A stretch of 47,856 nt of DNA, taken from the IMG/VR virus record IMGVR_UViG_3300005337_000024, positions 1-47,856 of that record; one strand, written 5' to 3'. Position numbers and translations under genes: made by a program. The DNA comes from a virus. This document shows, one piece after another, positions 23,701 through 31,071 of this stretch (position 1 is the stretch's first letter; each line of letters starts with the position of its first letter). The notes beneath the pieces are model-generated. The model made no database searches, was not told the DNA's origin, and saw only the letters and a program-made list of their open reading frames with translations.

Positions 23701-24045
23701 CTAGATCAGTTTGCTGATTGCGTTGAACACACCCATCTGCTTGGCGTTCACTCCATCCTTGATGGCATAATGAACGATGGCTCTTCTTGTTCTCCGTTTG
23801 GGAAGATCACTAAAAGGAAGTTCGACGTGAACCTTTTCGCCGTTCACCTCACCATGGCAGTAGCTCACATCCCATGCCGGGTAGCCAGGATCGCTCAGCA
23901 ACCGCAGCCGCGTCACCTTCAATCCTGGTTCGGTCCAAGGGACTGTCCTGGCCCCTTGAAATTCCTTGTGGTACTCGTTCCCATTGACGAGTCCATTACT
24001 TTCCCGCGCGCCATAGACGTTGCGGTATGGAACAAACTTGTTCAT
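23701..24045 (-). CDS. Hypothetical protein (114 aa)
   Basis: A soluble beta-rich protein starting MNKFVPYRNVYGARESNG. ATGA overlap with the upstream gene couples translation. No motif recognised. Confidence 0.65.
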   Translation of the reverse strand: MNKFVPYRNVYGARESNGLVNGNEYHKEFQGARTVPWTEPGLKVTRLRLLSDPGYPAWDVSYCHGEVNGEKVHVELPFSDLPKRRTRRAIVHYAIKDGVNAKQMGVFNAISKLI

Positions 24046-24332
24046 CGACTGCTCCCTCCAAACTTGTCAAAGAAATACGGGCTCTGTTCACCGGCTTCCA
24101 AAACGCCGAGTTGGAATCCGCGCTCGTATTCTTCAGCCCGGCGGCCCGGTGGATAGTGATGGATGCGGCGACCCTTCTCGCCATCGTCCTGCCCAATGAT
24201 CCATGCCAAGTAGACATGGTCACCATTCGTCGTGTATTTCCGTTCGCCCTTCTTGGTCTTGCGCCAATCGGGATCATAAAGATCTGCCTTGGCAAAGCGG
24301 GGAGTCCGCTTGTATTCCTTGAAATCATACAT
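24042..24332 (-). CDS. Hypothetical protein (96 aa)
   Basis: A charged, Lys/Arg/Tyr-rich soluble protein. A short AGC/GCT hairpin and GGAGGAAG SD precede the start. No family recognised. Confidence 0.65.
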   Translation of the reverse strand: MYDFKEYKRTPRFAKADLYDPDWRKTKKGERKYTTNGDHVYLAWIIGQDDGEKGRRIHHYPPGRRAEEYERGFQLGVLEAGEQSPYFFDKFGGSSR

Positions 24333-24355
24333 AAGAGCCTCTTCCTCCAGCTAAC

Positions 24356-24393
24356 CGCTGGGGGATCGAGCCGCTCGCGAGCGGCTCTCACCC
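24356..24393 (-). repeat. Repeated intergenic hairpin element, copy 2
   Basis: A 20-bp perfect palindrome (GAGCCGCTCGCGAGCGGCTC, 24368-24387) inside flanks shared with copy 1: GGTGAGAGC before and GCTCGATCC..CCAG after on the minus strand, plus an outer CGCTG/CAGCG pairing. The palindrome differs from copy 1, consistent with structure-preserving change. Confidence 0.5.
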
Positions 24394-24403
24394 GCAGCGT
24401 CCC

Positions 24404-24667
24404 CTACTCGATGGGGGTGATGGTGACCATGAGTGTCTTGCCGGGCATTCCCTGCGGGTAATCGCTCTTCAGGACGTACCACTTCCTGGCCCAATCGGGG
24501 GTCCCTTGCGGGGCGTACCCTTCCTTCTCGGCATCGGCCTTGCTGGCCGGAGCCATCTGCCAGTCGTAGAGCCAGCAGCCCTTCGTCTCACGCGCCAACA
24601 CATACCGTCGGAGGACCGACTTCTGTTCGTTGTTCACAACGAGCGCCGTAACCTTGTTCCTTGCCAT
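24404..24667 (-). CDS. Hypothetical protein (87 aa)
   Basis: The start at 24667 (MARNKVTALVVNNEQKS) follows AAGGAG; upstream Met codons lack an SD. Soluble, with Trp/Tyr-rich middle and a beta-type C-terminus (KTLMVTITPIE). A GCCC-GGTGA-GGGC hairpin abuts the SD. Function unknown. Confidence 0.65.
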   Translation of the reverse strand: MARNKVTALVVNNEQKSVLRRYVLARETKGCWLYDWQMAPASKADAEKEGYAPQGTPDWARKWYVLKSDYPQGMPGKTLMVTITPIE

Positions 24668-24680
24668 CGCTCTGCTCCTT

Positions 24681-24693
24681 GCCCTCACCGGGC
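24681..24693 (-). promoter_or_regulatory. 5'-UTR hairpin upstream of an SD (GGYRA-loop type)
   Basis: GCCC-GGTGA-GGGC immediately precedes AAGGAG of the 87-aa gene. The rest of the 24668-24804 gap contains a further CCCC/GGGG hairpin and an AT-rich end with no clear gene. Confidence 0.4.
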
Positions 24694-24804
24694 TTTTGGG
24701 TTCACCCCGTTCGCCGGGGGCTGTTTACCAGCAGCCCCACCCTAACCCATGGGTGTGCAGATGTAATGGTGATTTTTACAGATGATGCATTATCTTAGAA
24801 GGCT

Positions 24805-26277
24805 TTAAATCTTCCATGCAGCCAACTCTCGGTGAAGGCTATCGGACAGCTTCTGCCCATTCATGATAACGGAACGGATCTTCGCATCGTATGTTCCTGG
24901 CGCTATGAAGTCGCCATAGACGCAGGCTCGGTTCTGGCCCAGTCTCCAGATACGACGCTCGGTCTGCCGACGCTGTTGAGAATCATAGCTATTGCTCCAG
25001 TAGAACGTGTACCGGCAATTCTTCTGAAAACCATCAGTCCCGGTACCTGCACTCTTCGGCTGGGCAAAGATCAATCTCGCCTTGCCGTTTATGAATTCTT
25101 CCTTGGCAGCCGCCTTCTCCTCTTTGGTCATACCACCGCGATACTTGACGGCCTCTGATCCGAAATGCTTAGTGAGTCTTTCGATGCACGGCGAAAATCT
25201 GCTCCACACGATTACTCGCCCGCGCGTGCGCGCGAGCATACGCTCGAGAGCCTCGGTGCGGAGCTCAGGTATCCATTGCAAACGGATATCCGGCTTTCCC
25301 TCTGCATCTTCATTAGCGTCGTATGGAAGAAATCCACAGGCAACCTGTTGTATGCGCGTCAAGCGCTGCAGCACCATCGGCATGTAGAGAGTCTTCTTAT
25401 TGAGCTCGGCAACGAACTCTTCTTTGATCTGCTTTATGAAATCCTTCTGTTGCTTCGTCAACTCGACCGGAAACTCGAGCCAAGTCCGTTCAGGCATATC
25501 GGTACAGTCTTCGATTTCCACTGTGTAGGTGTATGGAGCAACTCGCGCCTTGTAGTCGTCTTCATTGATATAGCCTTCGATCTCCTTGCCTTTGAATCCT
25601 CCCGACACACAGTATCTGGATTTGAAATCGCCAAAAGTTGCACATCTAAGAATCTTCGGAGAGAGCCATGTGTATTGAGGATACGCCAGCTCCAGTCGCC
25701 CGCCCGGCACCGGATAACCAGAGGAGATGCGACGATAGGCTCCTAGCTCGCGAAGCAAGCGAAGAGTCTTGGTGGTTCGAGAATCATGGTGCATCATCAT
25801 TTGAGACTCGTCCACAACGAATCCCATTCGTCCGCTTTTGAGAAACCGCTCCATGTGCTTGAGTGCATTCTTCTGCCTCGAACGCCAAAGAGCCCTCCGC
25901 GCTCGGAAGGCTGCATTGGATTCGTTCTTCTCGCGAGGCGGCGGTTTTGGCCGACGGCGAAACGCCTCGGGATAGATGGTAAATATCCGAGGCAGTTTCG
26001 TCTTTTGGAGCGGCGGTGGCTCCGGCCATACTGCCGTGATGCATTCCTGATCTGTTGTCTTGGGCAGCTCCGTTGTGATCCATTGATCATGCACGTCAAC
26101 CGGGGCGACGACCAGCAAGCCGTCAACATATCCCGCCTGCCACATAGCGAGAAACTCTCTTAGGAGCATGTAGGTCTTGCCAACTCCCAGGTCAGGGAAG
26201 AGAGCGAAATACTTCTTAAAGATCATCCGCTCGTAGGCGATATCCTGCTGCTCGTACGCCGCCGGTCTTAGGAACAT
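24805..26277 (-). CDS. SNF2-like SF2 helicase
   Basis: With the coupled TAATG start the protein has 490 residues (an ATG 27 nt upstream lies inside the previous gene and has no SD). Motif I DLGVGKT (about 29-35), motif II DESQ (about 156-159), an SSGYP motif III variant, and motif VI QTERRIWRLGQNR near residue 450 are all present, the last being the SNF2 'Q..DR..RIGQ' signature. The family translocates on double-stranded DNA. In phages such helicases aid replication or recombination. It closes the nucleotide-metabolism operon. Confidence 0.85.
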   Translation of the reverse strand: MFLRPAAYEQQDIAYERMIFKKYFALFPDLGVGKTYMLLREFLAMWQAGYVDGLLVVAPVDVHDQWITTELPKTTDQECITAVWPEPPPLQKTKLPRIFTIYPEAFRRRPKPPPREKNESNAAFRARRALWRSRQKNALKHMERFLKSGRMGFVVDESQMMMHHDSRTTKTLRLLRELGAYRRISSGYPVPGGRLELAYPQYTWLSPKILRCATFGDFKSRYCVSGGFKGKEIEGYINEDDYKARVAPYTYTVEIEDCTDMPERTWLEFPVELTKQQKDFIKQIKEEFVAELNKKTLYMPMVLQRLTRIQQVACGFLPYDANEDAEGKPDIRLQWIPELRTEALERMLARTRGRVIVWSRFSPCIERLTKHFGSEAVKYRGGMTKEEKAAAKEEFINGKARLIFAQPKSAGTGTDGFQKNCRYTFYWSNSYDSQQRRQTERRIWRLGQNRACVYGDFIAPGTYDAKIRSVIMNGQKLSDSLHRELAAWKI

Positions 26278-26600
26278 TATTTGATTCCGTTTTTCCACAT
26301 GCACGAGTAGATAGCTTGTCGAGATACTACGAGCTTCCCGGCGATATTAATCACCGAGAGCCCTTCTTCACGCAACTTACGAACCTTCTCCGGATCGATC
26401 GCGCTCGCTTTTGGTCTTCGGCCATATACCCGCTTCCCTGTAGACGTCTCGATCTTCGGCAAACTCACCTCTAACGTTCTCTTCCTCCTTCGCATCGTAT
26501 CCGAAGGGATGCTCTTGTTCGGTAGTGGGCTTGCGGCCTCCTTTGTCGTAGTCTCGCTTGACTCTCTGAGAAGGTTGCTCTTCGAGGACGTATCGGACAT
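26277..26600 (-). CDS. Resolvase-type helix-turn-helix protein
   Basis: The C-terminal 45 residues (AIDPEKVRKLREEGLSVINIAGKLVVSRQAIYSCM) form a Hin/resolvase-like HTH. The preceding segment is Ser/Thr/Lys-rich. Start uncertain: ATG at 26600 gives 107 residues and has GAAGAGG upstream; ATG at 26495 is possible but lacks an SD. Either way it overlaps the DUF3310 gene in another frame by 119-224 nt. Could regulate this operon or bind DNA ends. Confidence 0.55.
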   Translation of the reverse strand: MSDTSSKSNLLRESSETTTKEAASPLPNKSIPSDTMRRRKRTLEVSLPKIETSTGKRVYGRRPKASAIDPEKVRKLREEGLSVINIAGKLVVSRQAIYSCMWKNGIK

Positions 26601-26967
26601 GATGCAATGCCTCTTCAATATCGGCCAATGTGCGCCACCGGAACAGTAGCTCAATGGCCTTGGCTGTATGTTCGTCTTTGACTTTGTTGGCCGAACAGAA
26701 CAATCCGATGCTTTCCACAGTCGGCACCATGGAAGCCCGATTCTTCCGTCTCCCCGCTTCTGTAAGTTCGATCAGCTTGGCGACGATATGCTGGGACTTC
26801 TCGAGGTCTTGAACCGGCATCCCTTTCTTATCCCATCGCACCAGATACTTGGTCGCATATCCTTCCAAATAGCCGATACCGTGGTCCTCGATAAAATCCC
26901 AGTGCTGGTACCGCCCAGCCTGCGAGTAGTGGTCCCCGCCAACCTGATAGTCATTCGCCTTAGTCAT
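26377..26967 (-). CDS. DUF3310 (SaV-like) protein, nucleotide kinase-associated family
   Basis: A 196-residue protein. Residues about 7-70 carry the DUF3310 signature (YQVGGDHYSQ, YQHWDFIEDHGIGYLEGYATKYLVRW, then QDLEKSQHIVAKLIE), a family often encoded with phage nucleotide-metabolism genes and sometimes annotated as nucleotide kinase without proof. SD AGGAGG. The last about 75 residues are charged, low-complexity, and overlap the HTH gene. Confidence 0.8.
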   Translation of the reverse strand: MTKANDYQVGGDHYSQAGRYQHWDFIEDHGIGYLEGYATKYLVRWDKKGMPVQDLEKSQHIVAKLIELTEAGRRKNRASMVPTVESIGLFCSANKVKDEHTAKAIELLFRWRTLADIEEALHHVRYVLEEQPSQRVKRDYDKGGRKPTTEQEHPFGYDAKEEENVRGEFAEDRDVYREAGIWPKTKSERDRSGEGS

Positions 26968-27499
26968 AAGTATCCTCCTGCATCAAGACTTGGAACACTT
27001 CGCGAACTTCTGAAGGCAACGTGATCTCGCGCATCTTCATCGTTGCTTTGTGGTAGGATTTTCTCACAAGCTGATTACCAGCCAACAGATTCTGACGAAG
27101 GAATATCCATGCGTCAAACAAATCTGCCGCTTTGAGCCAGCGCATGTCTTGTTCGTCTAGATCGTTCTCATTCCAGAGCTCGTGCGTGCTTAGGATTCCT
27201 CCTTCGGCAGCGTCAATGATTTCTCGAACACCTGGATAGTCTTTGAACCATCGAGGGATATCGCCTGTCACATATTCAGGCACATCGTGAACCATCGCCG
27301 CCAAGATCAATTGCTTGCCTGGATTTGGATGTAACAGCAGGATGATCATCACGACGTTCCAAGTGTGAGCCGCGATTGTCTCCTCACGGATCACATGTGT
27401 TCGAGCATGCCAACGACGGACCTGACCAGCATTGTAGCAAAACATAAGCCGATCTACAAGAAATCGGACTCTTGTTTCTTCTCTTGATGCCATCTCCAT
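26960..27499 (-). CDS. HD-domain 5'-deoxynucleotidase (YfbR-like)
   Basis: The start at 27499 follows GTGAGGG; the product has 179 residues. HD signature: H31 (RRWHAR), H45 (IAAHTWNV), H71-D72 (AAMVHDVPEYVTGDIP) and a later Asp in LKAADLFDAW. YfbR-like enzymes hydrolyse deoxynucleoside 5'-monophosphates. Beside a thymidylate-synthase-family enzyme, it may remove an unwanted dNMP, as seen in phages that replace or modify a DNA base. The substrate is not deducible here. Confidence 0.75.
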   Translation of the reverse strand: MEMASREETRVRFLVDRLMFCYNAGQVRRWHARTHVIREETIAAHTWNVVMIILLLHPNPGKQLILAAMVHDVPEYVTGDIPRWFKDYPGVREIIDAAEGGILSTHELWNENDLDEQDMRWLKAADLFDAWIFLRQNLLAGNQLVRKSYHKATMKMREITLPSEVREVFQVLMQEDTYD

Positions 27500-27642
27500 A
27501 CCCTCACTGCTATTGCTTTCGTCACCGATTCTGCATTGGCTGAGATCTGAATTATTCGATCCCAGCTTGGGCTCTGAAGACTGTCCGTCTCGTAGATTAC
27601 CCGACATAGCTCGTCTAACTCACGTTTGGTTGGCTTTCGCAT
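27454..27642 (-). CDS. Small protein between synthase and nucleotidase (62 aa)
   Basis: MRKPTKRELDELCRVIYETD begins inside the end of the synthase gene, with GAGG 6 nt upstream; its tail overlaps the HD gene by 46 nt. Helical and soluble. The N-terminal pattern 'P....EL...I.E......W' suggests a small adaptor. Function unknown. Confidence 0.55.
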   Translation of the reverse strand: MRKPTKRELDELCRVIYETDSLQSPSWDRIIQISANAESVTKAIAVRVWRWHQEKKQESDFL

Positions 27643-28636
27643 TCCTTGCCTCGATCCGATTATCGAACCATTGAAGGGCTGCCTCTTGCCAGTCAGGTGC
27701 AGCAATCTGCATCGCCCAGCTCCCGGCCTTCTCTGGATCTTTCTCATGCACGAACGCATGCCATGCACGATACATCGGTACGGCAATTCTGGCAAAGAAC
27801 GGTGTATGCCAATCGTCTACTTCTGGTCCTCCCATTGTATATTGATCTATGAAGAACTTGGCGTCTCGCTGCCATTGGCTGATCATATCCGCTTTCGGCA
27901 ACACCATGATATGTGACGGGTCGATGCCAATCTCATTGTAAGGATCTGGCGGCATCGGCTGTACCTTGCCGATCAATTTCTTGGTGACGTCAAACTCGGT
28001 ATAGATATGAAAGTTGCTGCTGATCTGCGCATAGTATCCGATCTCACATCCAATGGCTGTTGCAATATACTCCTGCAAAAAACTGAAATGCACGACATTG
28101 GCTCCGTAAGCGCCATAGAGCATATCGTTGCTTCGGTTGAATACTGTCATGTCCAACTGACCGTCTCGGACATAGAACGAGATGCCGGTATTGCACGGGA
28201 TATCCTTGCCGTCTCGGAAGCAATCGTTCATCCAAAAGATCGGGATGTAAGCCCTCCGAGTGCTCTTATCGTTTTGCAGTCGGTTGATTATCGACGTCAG
28301 CACCTTACTCCAACGATAGCCATAGCTCGAGACGAGCGTGACACCATCGTCCGAATACTCCTGCATACGTTTGTTGAACTTGACCAACCACGCTACTTCA
28401 TTTCGCCCGGCCAGCATCCAAATGGACTCGAAGAAATGGAAGAAAGGATTGCAGTCACGCACCTTGTCGAAGAGCACACGCTTCCTTGGCTCGAGAAAGA
28501 TCGTTGTGACCGGAAAGATCGAGCGACGCACCGGGCCATTGCGCGAAGGCTCCTCGATGACCGGAGCATTCTTATCCCACATCATGTGCCACATGACAGG
28601 GAAGGCTTCGTTGATGTTGTTGAAGATATATTCCAT
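27620..28636 (-). CDS. Thymidylate synthase-family enzyme, candidate dUMP hydroxymethylase
   Basis: A 338-residue protein with thymidylate-synthase landmarks: IPCNTG with nucleophile Cys148, RSNDMLYGAYGANVVHFS with Asn180 at the position that selects dUMP over dCMP, and the FHIY motif (His210, Tyr212). The 'RSND...GA.GAN..HFS' form differs from cellular ThyA (RSCDVFLGLPFN) and is the style I associate with phage enzymes that make 5-hydroxymethyl-dUMP. The neighbouring hypermodification genes favour hydroxymethylase over plain dTMP synthesis, but both are possible. SD AGAAGGAG. Confidence 0.8.
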   Translation of the reverse strand: MEYIFNNINEAFPVMWHMMWDKNAPVIEEPSRNGPVRRSIFPVTTIFLEPRKRVLFDKVRDCNPFFHFFESIWMLAGRNEVAWLVKFNKRMQEYSDDGVTLVSSYGYRWSKVLTSIINRLQNDKSTRRAYIPIFWMNDCFRDGKDIPCNTGISFYVRDGQLDMTVFNRSNDMLYGAYGANVVHFSFLQEYIATAIGCEIGYYAQISSNFHIYTEFDVTKKLIGKVQPMPPDPYNEIGIDPSHIMVLPKADMISQWQRDAKFFIDQYTMGGPEVDDWHTPFFARIAVPMYRAWHAFVHEKDPEKAGSWAMQIAAPDWQEAALQWFDNRIEARNAKANQT

Positions 28637-28650
28637 GTCCGGTTCTCCTT

Positions 28651-29337
28651 CTAGATATACTGCCGTACGCCATCTTCTAACTCAGCTAATTGATTCAAAT
28701 CGTTCCAGCCCTTGTACTCTATCGCTCGACGGGCCTGCAGCTTGGGCATGCGAGCCAATGCCTCAGACAAATAGACATCTTCTGCATGTATAGACTGACA
28801 CAAGTTAAACATATTGAGTAGATAGACGCCAGCCACGGCATCTTCTGAGATTGGTCGTTTCTCGGCTATCTCTAGAATACGACCGACACCGTCCTTGCGA
28901 ACGTAGGACCATCGTTCGTCATTCTTTTGCTTCGGTCGAAACGTGAACACGACACCTGGACATTTGTCGTAGTCCAAGCTCTGGATACCTTCGATGATGC
29001 TTTTGCGATCGATCACATTGTCACAGTTGCTGATCAGCACAAAGTTTCTAAGACGTGTTGTCCGTAGCCAACGATAGACCGTCTGCGCTTGGCCAGATGT
29101 CGGCTCGATGAAATGCACCACTGTTTCTCGTCCAAGCGGCGGACAGCCCATTTCACGTCGTACAGCAATCTCGACATCCATCTCATCCGGAACCATATTG
29201 ATTACTTCATTGATTGCCAACCAGTTCCGATCCTTCTCTTCGACATGGATAAACGGTTTTACTCCACGAGCCTTTACCCTCTCGCCCAGACCTGCAGCCG
29301 GGACGAACATCACGAAATCTTCCATGGTAAATCTCAT
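28651..29337 (-). CDS. Sugar-phosphate/alcohol-phosphate nucleotidyltransferase
   Basis: A 228-residue protein with the NTP_transferase fold signature AAGLGERVKARGVKP (residues 14-28: nucleotide-binding loop plus Lys), NCDN around the metal site and VAGVYLLN near the product site. Such enzymes couple a sugar-1-phosphate or phospho-alcohol to an NTP, giving an NDP- or CDP-activated donor. The gene overlaps the kinase gene by ATGA, like LicA/LicC-type pairs. The substrate is unknown. It probably feeds the glycosyltransferases upstream in the same operon. Confidence 0.75.
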   Translation of the reverse strand: MRFTMEDFVMFVPAAGLGERVKARGVKPFIHVEEKDRNWLAINEVINMVPDEMDVEIAVRREMGCPPLGRETVVHFIEPTSGQAQTVYRWLRTTRLRNFVLISNCDNVIDRKSIIEGIQSLDYDKCPGVVFTFRPKQKNDERWSYVRKDGVGRILEIAEKRPISEDAVAGVYLLNMFNLCQSIHAEDVYLSEALARMPKLQARRAIEYKGWNDLNQLAELEDGVRQYI

Positions 29338-30092
29338 AGCAATTCATCCTTCTTCTCGTAGAGCCAGGAACAGTAGTCGATGTTGTCGTCGCAAATTTCC
29401 TTCTGCCAATCTTCCTTTGCCCGCACTTTGATCCGCATGAAGTGTACGGCACACCAGAATGGAGCCATGTGGCATTCTTTCATTATCGCTCGGACATGGG
29501 CAGCGTGGAATTTGGTGCGTTGCTGTGGACTGTTCTTATCCCATCCAATAAGGCTCTGCAGCAACTTACCGTAATCTACATCCTTATGTGGCGGAATATA
29601 GTCATGCCGCTTTGCCTGCCAGTCTATGAATTTGTAGATCTTGGTGCGCTCGATCACGGTGTTCTCGTGCGTTAGATCTCCGTGAGTAAGACAAGCTGGA
29701 ATATTCTCATAATACAATTGAAGGAACGGCAGAGATGGAAGGGTAATTTCATTCAACCATCCCTGAGACTCGATATACTCAAATGTCTTTCGCGCACTGT
29801 AGATCGGCGCGTTCTTATGGATCCACTTTTCGGGAATAAACCAATAGTTCTTCATCGAGGCTTCGGCTATCCGCCAATGCCATTCACGATAGATCGGAGG
29901 GCCCAAAGATTGTTTGATCGTTTCCATGACATAGCTTGACTTGCCCAGCCAGTAAATCCTAGGAACGTTCAGAGGCTGATAGTCTCCGATCTCCAGCATC
30001 ACCCGGCCTTGTTCGGCGACCAGTGGCGAGCCGCTCTTTACCGTAAAGAATGGCGTCACCAATATATTCTCTCCTGACAGGTTTCGCTTCAT
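29334..30092 (-). CDS. APH/choline-kinase-type small-molecule kinase
   Basis: The start at 30092 overlaps the preceding stop (ATGA) with GGGAG upstream; 252 residues. The Brenner motif HGDLTHEN supplies the catalytic Asp and Asn and FIDWQ the metal-binding Asp; 'DVDYGKLLQS' follows, as in related APH family kinases of surface-sugar pathways. It should phosphorylate a small hydroxylated compound that the adjacent nucleotidyltransferase then activates. An antibiotic-resistance role is unlikely in this context. Confidence 0.75.
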   Translation of the reverse strand: MKRNLSGENILVTPFFTVKSGSPLVAEQGRVMLEIGDYQPLNVPRIYWLGKSSYVMETIKQSLGPPIYREWHWRIAEASMKNYWFIPEKWIHKNAPIYSARKTFEYIESQGWLNEITLPSLPFLQLYYENIPACLTHGDLTHENTVIERTKIYKFIDWQAKRHDYIPPHKDVDYGKLLQSLIGWDKNSPQQRTKFHAAHVRAIMKECHMAPFWCAVHFMRIKVRAKEDWQKEICDDNIDYCSWLYEKKDELL

Positions 30093-30955
30093 TCTCCTCT
30101 CCCTTGCTTTATCGCCTTCTTCCATGCCACCACGATCCGCTTTGGACCCAATCGTTCGGCATCCTCGGTACGTACGATAACACGTACAATTCCTGGATGC
30201 AATTTTCCCATTAAGTCAGCACCGTCTGATATGATCTTCGAATTACGGCCGCTGGCAGTCTCTCCACCACTAGCATTGAATCCTCGAGGATCGTTAGTCG
30301 CTCCCCACATATAGATTGCATTCTCAAATCCGGCCTCCAGCAACTGGAGCGTATAGTCTAAGTCCTCGAACATCCGCACGCGCCCCAGCTTGCATACTTC
30401 CATGACCGTAGGGACATGGTATGCTAGAGCATGTGTTGCTTTGTGATTGAGAATGAACTCGTGGCCGTGGACTTGATTCATATATCGCTGGCTGATCCCG
30501 CCATGACGATAGTCGTCAAGCATCTCTTCTACACGGCGGAACATAGCACTAGTGGACTTATGGTTCGCATCGTGGATCCGGCCGTAACTCCGATCTTTCT
30601 TTACCATCTCAGGCCACGCTTTTGGATCGCCTTGCTGATACCCAGCGTAGCTCTTATGAACATGCAGACGGGTACTGAATCGAAGATCGTCGTCAAGCAC
30701 GAGTATCTTCTCATACCTCATCTCAGAAGCGTGGCGGAATATCCACGCTCGCTTGGCGGCGATGTTGGCGCAATCCCTTGGAGCGGGACAAGCTACTTCA
30801 AACGCATTTGGGAACATACGATGCAGAGCATGCATCTCGTCTCTTGGGCAGACAAGAGTCGTGCGTTCCTGCCATTCCATTGGCAAGCCCGCCATCGTGA
30901 TCTGATAATCGAGGCGCTTATGCGTCGGGACGTAGATCATCATTTCGCCGGTCAT
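30089..30955 (-). CDS. GT-A-like glycosyltransferase, paralog A
   Basis: A 288-residue protein with an N-terminal nucleotide-sugar fold: IYVPTHKRLDYQITMAGLP, LVCPRDEMHA, an AAKRAWIF helix, then the metal-binding LVLDDDL (Asp88-90). A second acidic site, FEDLDYTLQLLEAG (about 196-209), suits the catalytic base or acceptor site. About one third of positions match the neighbour at 31072 with identical spacing. Start may be the internal ATG at 30943. Probably transfers a group to a hydroxylated base in DNA; a capsule or lipid acceptor cannot be excluded. Confidence 0.7.
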   Translation of the reverse strand: MTGEMMIYVPTHKRLDYQITMAGLPMEWQERTTLVCPRDEMHALHRMFPNAFEVACPAPRDCANIAAKRAWIFRHASEMRYEKILVLDDDLRFSTRLHVHKSYAGYQQGDPKAWPEMVKKDRSYGRIHDANHKSTSAMFRRVEEMLDDYRHGGISQRYMNQVHGHEFILNHKATHALAYHVPTVMEVCKLGRVRMFEDLDYTLQLLEAGFENAIYMWGATNDPRGFNASGGETASGRNSKIISDGADLMGKLHPGIVRVIVRTEDAERLGPKRIVVAWKKAIKQGRGE

Positions 30956-31070
30956 GGGTCACCCATATCCTGTACATTGTCATAGCTGCTATCGCCAACA
31001 CTAGATAGGTTATCATGGCCGCGGCCGCAGCCACGATCCCTAGGACAAACCCTGTCCAGAACGGATCCAT
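30918..31070 (-). CDS. One-helix membrane protein between glycosyltransferase genes (50 aa)
   Basis: MDPFWTGFVLGIVAAAAAMI continues into one long hydrophobic segment of about 30 residues, then a charged tail (THDRRNDDLRPDA) that overlaps the next gene by 38 nt. No strong SD is visible just upstream; coupling to the gene before is likely. Possibly membrane anchoring of the pathway; unproven. Confidence 0.55.
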   Translation of the reverse strand: MDPFWTGFVLGIVAAAAAMITYLVLAIAAMTMYRIWVTHDRRNDDLRPDA

Positions 31071-31071
31071 G

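Noticed and set aside
26277-26304. Helicase start at 26304
   Set aside because: No SD, and it lies inside the HTH gene; the TAATG start at 26277 matches the coupling style of neighbours.
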